Shown here: positions 59,392 to 64,000 of the stretch, piece after piece
How positions within the stretch are numbered: the first letter of the stretch is position 1
Layout of the letters: every line of letters begins with the position of its first letter
Source: Deltaproteobacteria bacterium
GTDB lineage: Bacteria > UBA10199 > JACPAL01 > GCA-016699445
Direction: 5' to 3'
Assembly: GCA_016699445.1 (NCBI GenBank)
Contig: CP064976.1
Location: 248,001-312,000 of the forward strand
DNA length: 64,000 bases
Translations under genes and position numbers: made by a program
Notes under the pieces: model-generated
Told to the model about the DNA's origin: nothing
Seen by the model: the letters and a program-made list of their open reading frames with translations, nothing else
The model's database searches: none

Positions 59392-61248
59392 CTATTCCAC
59401 CGTCACGCTTTTTGCCAGATTCCTTGGCTGATCCACATCCGTGCCTTTTTTGTCAGCTATGTGGTAGGCGAGTAGTTGGAGGGGAATCGACATCAATATA
59501 GGTGTTAAATACCAAGGGGCTTTTGGCACTAAGATAACTTCCTGAGCTTTTGTCTGAAGAATTTTATCCCCTGTATTTCCAAGAGCAATCACACAAGCCC
59601 CGCGAGCTCGGACTTCTTCGATATTGGACAATACTTTTTCATACACACGATCTTGAGGAATCACGACAACGACAGGCATACCTTCATCAATCAAAGCTAT
59701 TGGTCCATGCTTCATCTCACCCGCAGCATAACCTTCTGCATGGATGTATGAAATTTCTTTGAGCTTTAGAGCCCCTTCCAAAGCAATGGGATAATTCGCA
59801 CCGCGAGCCAGATAGAGATAGCTGGATCGATTTTTATGACGATCGGCAATTTGAGAAATATTCCCAAAAGTTTTTAACATTTTTTCCAAACGATCAGGAA
59901 GTCGCACGAGTTCTTTGAGAGCCTCTTCAAAATCCTGAGTCGGCATTTTTTTCGTACGTCGCCCCAAATACAACGCTAACAACAACAAAACAGTCAACTG
60001 TGTGGTAAAAGCCTTGGTAGACGCAACCCCTATTTCAGGGCCTGCTCGTGTATAAAGAGTGGCATGAGATAAGCGGGGAATGGAAGACTCTAATACATTA
60101 CAAATCGAAAGAAGCTTGGCGCCTTTCTTTTTAGCATCAGTCATCGCAGCTAAAGTATCTGCCGTCTCACCCGACTGACTAATTCCAATGACCAAAGTTT
60201 TTTTATCAATCACGGGATTGCGGTAGCGAAACTCAGAAGCCAGATCGACCTGGATTGAGAGACGCGACATTTCTTCAATGAAATATTTTCCCACCAAACC
60301 TGAATGGTAAGAAGTACCGCAGGCTAATATAAAAATTTTATCAAAAGGAATGGGCTTATTTTTCGGACCAAACAATGCGTCCATATTTTCCAAAATAATT
60401 TTCTGCTGATTTTTCTCACCCTGCTTACCCTGAATGACGCGACCCAAGAGTGTATCGGCAATCACCTGAGGCTGCTCAAAAATTTCTTTGAGCATAAAAT
60501 GCTTATAACCACCTTTTTCTGCCGTGGTCCGACTCCATGTCACTTCTTTGACGGGGCGTTTTACCTGCTTACCTTTGCCATCAAAAATCTTCACACCGTC
60601 ACGCGTCACAATGCCAAAGTCTTTATCTTCTAAAAAAATAACATTTTTCGTATAAGCAATCAGCGCAGCAATATCAGAAGCGACAAAATTCTCATTTTTG
60701 CCCAAACCAACAACCAAAGGGCTTCCATTGCGCGCTACATACAAACGATCCGGCTCCTTCTGATTCAACACCACTAAAGCATACGAGCCCTCTATCTCAG
60801 ACAAGACTTTGCAAAAAGCCTTTTCCATACTCAAACCATCAAACATTCTTTGCTGAATCAGCTGAGCCGCAATCTCCGAATCTGTTTCAGATTTAAACGT
60901 GTGACCTTTTTTTGAAAGATAGGCTCGAAGCTTTTGGTGATTTTCAATAATCCCATTGTGAACAAGAACAATATCTCCCGCACGGTGAGGGTGAGCATTG
61001 GTTTCGGATGGACGACCATGAGTCGCCCAACGGGTATGACCAATTCCCAATGTTCCATTTAAAGGATTTTTGGTAATTTTGCTTTCGAGCTCTTTGAGCT
61101 TTCCTTCGGCGCGGACAATTTGAATTTCATTATTGTAGGAAACGGCCGCTCCTGCTGAATCATAACCACGGTATTCCAAACGACGCAGACCATCGATCAA
61201 AACGTCCGTCGCTTCACGACTACCGATATAGCCAACAATTCCACACAT
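59392..61248 (-). CDS. glmS: Glucosamine-6-phosphate synthase (glutamine-hydrolysing)
   Basis: First step of UDP-GlcNAc synthesis: fructose-6-phosphate plus glutamine. 618 residues. Catalytic Cys2 in 'MCGIVGYIG', then 'RRLEYRGYDSAG', 'GIGHTRWATHGRPSETNAHPH', followed by two SIS domains ('ILACGTSYHSGLVGKYFIEE', 'VIGISQSGETADTLAAM', 'LYLARGANYPIALEGALKLKEISYIHAEGYAAGEMKHGPIALID') and the end 'DVDQPRNLAKSVTVE'. Only 3 bases separate it from glmU upstream, so glmUS is one operon (glmU first). Confidence 0.97.
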   Translation of the reverse strand: MCGIVGYIGSREATDVLIDGLRRLEYRGYDSAGAAVSYNNEIQIVRAEGKLKELESKITKNPLNGTLGIGHTRWATHGRPSETNAHPHRAGDIVLVHNGIIENHQKLRAYLSKKGHTFKSETDSEIAAQLIQQRMFDGLSMEKAFCKVLSEIEGSYALVVLNQKEPDRLYVARNGSPLVVGLGKNENFVASDIAALIAYTKNVIFLEDKDFGIVTRDGVKIFDGKGKQVKRPVKEVTWSRTTAEKGGYKHFMLKEIFEQPQVIADTLLGRVIQGKQGEKNQQKIILENMDALFGPKNKPIPFDKIFILACGTSYHSGLVGKYFIEEMSRLSIQVDLASEFRYRNPVIDKKTLVIGISQSGETADTLAAMTDAKKKGAKLLSICNVLESSIPRLSHATLYTRAGPEIGVASTKAFTTQLTVLLLLALYLGRRTKKMPTQDFEEALKELVRLPDRLEKMLKTFGNISQIADRHKNRSSYLYLARGANYPIALEGALKLKEISYIHAEGYAAGEMKHGPIALIDEGMPVVVVIPQDRVYEKVLSNIEEVRARGACVIALGNTGDKILQTKAQEVILVPKAPWYLTPILMSIPLQLLAYHIADKKGTDVDQPRNLAKSVTVE

Positions 61249-61251
61249 GAA

Positions 61252-62571
61252 TTATTTTCCCTTTTTCTTCCAGTTTGGAATATTCTTCTGTTCTATACGG
61301 GAGAGGGCTAGTGCTCCATCCGGCACATCCTTGGTCACCGTTGTCCCCGATCCCACATAGGCCTTCTTCCCAACTTTAACAGGTGCCACCAACTGAGTAT
61401 CACTTCCAATAAACGCCCCATCTTCGATGATCGTCTGAAACTTTTTTTCGCCATCGTAATTACAAGTAATTGTCCCAGCTCCGATGTTGGCTTTTTCTCC
61501 AATCACCGCATCGCCCAAATACGCCAGATGGTTGGCTTTTGAACCTTTGCCCAAAGTTGTTTTCTTAAGCTCCACAAAATTCCCCACATGAGCCTCATCC
61601 CCCACAACACTGGCCGGCCTCAGATGCGCAAAAGGACCAATGCGAGTCCCATTCCCCACAATACTTTCTTCAATCACTGAGTAGGCCAATATTTCAGAAC
61701 CTTTTCCAACTTTTGAATTTCCCGTAATGACGACACCCGGATGCACGATCACATCGACTTCAAGAATCACGGAGGATTCGATAAACGTCGTCTCCGGCGA
61801 TACCATCGTCACACCTTTTGCCATCCAGGCTTCATTGATTCTCTTTTGCAAAATCTGCGTCGCCTCTGCCAATTGCGATTTATTATTGATCCCCTTCACT
61901 TCATCTTCATGCGGCACGAGATACGTTTCCACGACTTTCTTCTGCTTCAAGGCTTCGACCACGATGTCCGTCAAATAATACTCGCCTTTGGCGATGCTCT
62001 TCTCGATCTTGTCCAAAAAGTGCAAAATCTGAGCATCTAGGAGATAGATACCGGGGTTCACCTCTTGGATTTTCTTTTCATCAGAAGAAGCTTCTTTCTC
62101 TTCAACAATTTCCTGAATTTTTCCGTGATGATTACGCAAAATCCTTCCGTAACCCGAAGGCTGCTGAAAGTGTGCCGTCGCCAACAACAAATCTGCATGA
62201 GATTTTTCAGAAACTTCCCGCATCTCCTTTAAAGTCTCCGCCCTCAAAAGAGGCGCATCCCCATACAAAATCAAGACTTCTCCCTCAAAATCCTTCAAAG
62301 ACTGTTTCGCACACAAAACAGCATGAGCCGTCCCCAATTGCTGTTCCTGAAACACCCATTCAATCGAAGCTTCTTTTTCAAAAGCTTTTTTCACGTCGTC
62401 AGACTTATGCCCGACAACAACAATAATTTTTTCAGGATGAAGAGTTTGAGCCGCAGAAACCACATGCCCCAAAAGAGATTTTCCCAAAATATGATGCAAG
62501 ACTTTCGGACGATCCGAAACCATCCGTTCGCCCTTACCGGCAGCCAATATGATGACAGCAAGCTTTTTCAT
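61252..62571 (-). CDS. glmU: Bifunctional GlmU: GlcN-1-P acetyltransferase / UDP-GlcNAc pyrophosphorylase
   Basis: Makes UDP-GlcNAc. About 439 residues from ATG at 62571 ('MKKLAVIILAAGKGERMVSDRPKVLHHILGKSLLGHV'); the frame to 62610 adds no conserved sequence. N-terminal uridyltransferase: 'LAAGKGERM', 'QEQQLGTAHAVL', 'ILYGDAPLLRAETL', 'GYGRILR', 'NPGIYLLD'. C-terminal left-handed beta-helix: 'GPFAHLRPASVVGDEAHVGNFVELKKTTLGKGSKANHLAYLGDAVIGEKANIGAGTITCNYDGEKKFQTIIEDGAFIGSDTQLVAPV'. Somewhat short at the end (usual 450-460). Confidence 0.95.
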   Translation of the reverse strand: MKKLAVIILAAGKGERMVSDRPKVLHHILGKSLLGHVVSAAQTLHPEKIIVVVGHKSDDVKKAFEKEASIEWVFQEQQLGTAHAVLCAKQSLKDFEGEVLILYGDAPLLRAETLKEMREVSEKSHADLLLATAHFQQPSGYGRILRNHHGKIQEIVEEKEASSDEKKIQEVNPGIYLLDAQILHFLDKIEKSIAKGEYYLTDIVVEALKQKKVVETYLVPHEDEVKGINNKSQLAEATQILQKRINEAWMAKGVTMVSPETTFIESSVILEVDVIVHPGVVITGNSKVGKGSEILAYSVIEESIVGNGTRIGPFAHLRPASVVGDEAHVGNFVELKKTTLGKGSKANHLAYLGDAVIGEKANIGAGTITCNYDGEKKFQTIIEDGAFIGSDTQLVAPVKVGKKAYVGSGTTVTKDVPDGALALSRIEQKNIPNWKKKGK

Positions 62572-62630
62572 GGGAAGCGGATTGGTACTCGCGAACTGAT
62601 TTTGGGTCAAGATGGAAGTCGTATAATGAG

Positions 62631-63469
62631 TTAAACCTTTTTACGACAAACGATCGTTTGCATAAAATCCATCTCTAATGTCTTCCCCAGGAAAAACATC
62701 CCGGCAACAGCCCCTCTCAGGATGAAGTCCGCGAATTTTGAGGACACCGGAATATCCACCGCTTTGAGAGGAAAACTGTGATGAATCGTTTTGAGGATTT
62801 CGAAGCCATGTCGCTCAAAAAGCGTCCGCATCGATTCAATACCAAAGTGATTGAGATGATGCTTACTGTAAAGTCGATTGAAAGGTCCTTTGATACCAAA
62901 AGAATAAAGTCCTCTGGCGATGCCGTACAAAAGGCCGCTTTCGTTGTTCGTCATGATGATTGCAACACCGTCTTTAGCGCATAGATCGCCGATCTTTTTG
63001 GCGAACAATTGCACATCCTCCACATGCTCGATGGCAGCCAAACTCGTCACCACATCAAACTTTTGGGGGAAATCTTCCTTCAAAAAATCTCGCTGCAACA
63101 TTCTAATCCCTGGAATCTGAGGCACATCGGAAAGATCGATTCCTGTGAGAGAAAGGGAGGGATTTTTGGAATGAAGATATTTGAGAAGATCCCCCCTCCC
63201 ACACCCCACATCCAGTACAGAAGCTGTGGTTTTTGAATACTGAAGAATCATTTTTTCTATTTCTTGAAACAACGATAGGTTCGGATGTTCAAACCAATTT
63301 TTATGAGTCACTTCATAATAATCAGAAGAATAGTTCTCGGGAGAGACAATCGAAGTCAAATCAGTAAAACAATGTTGGCATCCGGTGCATCGATAGAGCG
63401 TAGCTTCTGGATGAATCATGGAAAGAGGCTCAGCTAAAGACTCGCAGACTGTACACTTTTTTTATTCAC
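62631..63469 (-). pseudogene. Class I SAM methyltransferase with N-terminal zinc ribbon, one frameshift near the start
   Basis: The core 'ASVLDVGCGRGDLLKYLHSKNPSLSLTGIDLS' (motif I and acidic loop), 'FDVVTSLAAIEHVEDVQLF' and 'VAIIMTNNESG' match small-molecule or glycan methyltransferases. The visible ATG frame starts at 63419, but the reading frame upstream gives 'KKCTVCESLAEPLS' before 'YRCTGCQHCF', the missing first half of the usual four-Cys zinc ribbon. Adding one base to the T7 run 63457-63463 makes it continuous from a GTG at 63469, preceded by AGAGAGG. Total about 279 residues. Substrate unknown. Confidence 0.75.
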
Positions 63470-63547
63470 ATAACCTCTCTATTTTCCGCTCACAAGAATC
63501 ATGAAATAAGAAAATTTTAAATTTAATTTTCATGCATCCATTAAGGA

Positions 63548-64000
63548 CTAACCACCCAACATTTGTAGCAACCGTTCGTTCTGACTTTTGTCGTAATGTC
63601 TTTTGAGTAAAACAAAAGGCCCTTGAATATCCACAACTCCAAAATTCTGCTGCTGAAAAAGATCTCTAAAGCCAGGCCGCTCCCAGTTGACATTGGGAGT
63701 TTCGATCAACATCCAGTCAGCATCAAACAAGCTTACCTTAAGCGTATAAGCATCCGGACGATTGGATACCTGAGGATTGAGAGCCTCAGTCGTCGCCACC
63801 TTGTCCAAAGACGGTATCTGATTGACCAAAGTTTTTACCTGCTCTCGACGAATCAAATCCTGAGGACTGGTCCCAAATTGGTAGATAACAAAACCACCCC
63901 TGACATGCTCTCTTTGAAAAAAGGCTCCAAACATTTGACTACAGGCCAACAAGCAAATCACAAAAGTGATCATATAGCTCGTCACCTTCAATCCCCCTTC
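63548..64000 (-). CDS. C-terminal part of a DUF2079-like membrane protein (partial, runs off the window)
   Basis: About 147 residues are visible: 'YMITFVICLLACSQMFGAF' (a membrane segment), then 'FGTSPQDLIRREQVKTLVNQIPSLDKVATTEALNPQVSNRPDAYTLKVSLFDADWMLIET', 'NFGVVDIQGPFVLLKRHYD'. This order (membrane segment, 'I-P..A.V.A...L.P..S.R', 'A-D-W-M-L-I-E', 'Y-G-V-V') is the C-terminal extracytoplasmic part of DUF2079 predicted membrane proteins, possibly glycosyltransferase-like. The 5' end is outside the window; the TTG at 63991 is not necessarily the start. Confidence 0.65.
   Translation of the reverse strand, partial: EGGLKVTSYMITFVICLLACSQMFGAFFQREHVRGGFVIYQFGTSPQDLIRREQVKTLVNQIPSLDKVATTEALNPQVSNRPDAYTLKVSLFDADWMLIETPNVNWERPGFRDLFQQQNFGVVDIQGPFVLLKRHYDKSQNERLLQMLGG

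Overview
The window is an AT-rich bacterial chromosomal segment with Gram-negative traits: an outer-membrane barrel protein, LolA, secreted and lipobox proteins, and a type IV pilin-like gene. A TIGR02147-family regulator beside lipoprotein genes, several choice-of-anchor surface proteins and glycine/cysteine-rich C-terminal tails suggest a deltaproteobacteria-like lineage (Bdellovibrionota, UBA10199 or similar). This placement is inference from family content; no rRNA is present.

Layout. 0-5 kb: pyrF and proS fused through a shared deletion, an outer-membrane barrel gene, trpC with a palindromic element inside it, and a broken alpha/beta hydrolase. 5-10 kb: two toxin-antitoxin (TA) type modules and a 1011-residue secreted beta-helix protein. 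10-16 kb: an ftsK-lolA-comF-suhB-TPR block, split by two tandem ORF6N modules carrying unusual palindromes. 16-24 kb: a secreted metalloprotease pair, a long carboxy-terminal processing protease, ribF, aroE, a pilin and trpF. 24-35 kb: purU, two PIN-domain TA modules, rsmI, nadE, a CoA-transferase, an SCP2 protein, a two-gene ABC transporter and HU. 35-46 kb: a dipeptidase, a kinase with two response regulators, a DHH phosphoesterase, CorA, two paralogous lipoproteins behind the TIGR02147 regulator, a hydrolase and tRNA-Gly(CCC). 46-57 kb: leuS-holA, a trpBA pair split by a TA-like pair plus a short-chain dehydrogenase, pcrA with a 365-residue intein, an HNH nuclease and another PIN module. 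57-64 kb: a histidine ammonia-lyase gene with a deletion, glmS, glmU, a methyltransferase and the end of a DUF2079 membrane protein.

Tryptophan genes are scattered (trpC, trpF, trpA, trpB), all on the minus strand. Core functions (translation, replication, amino-sugar, NAD and flavin synthesis) are mixed with six TA-type modules and several repeat elements, so the housekeeping backbone looks repeatedly invaded by small mobile modules.

Quality warning. At least 14 genes that should be intact are broken by single-base indels, most at A/T homopolymers (pyrF, suhB, comF, lolA, the processing protease, holA, leuS, trpA and others). I read most of these as sequencing or consensus errors and give full gene spans across them. 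Two larger lesions (proS/pyrF and hutH) are true deletions relative to the families and need separate checking. The most interesting biology is the ORF6N tandem module with its palindromes in different reading phases, the TA plus dehydrogenase inside trpBA, the pcrA intein, the in-frame palindrome in trpC, and the regulator-lipoprotein operon.
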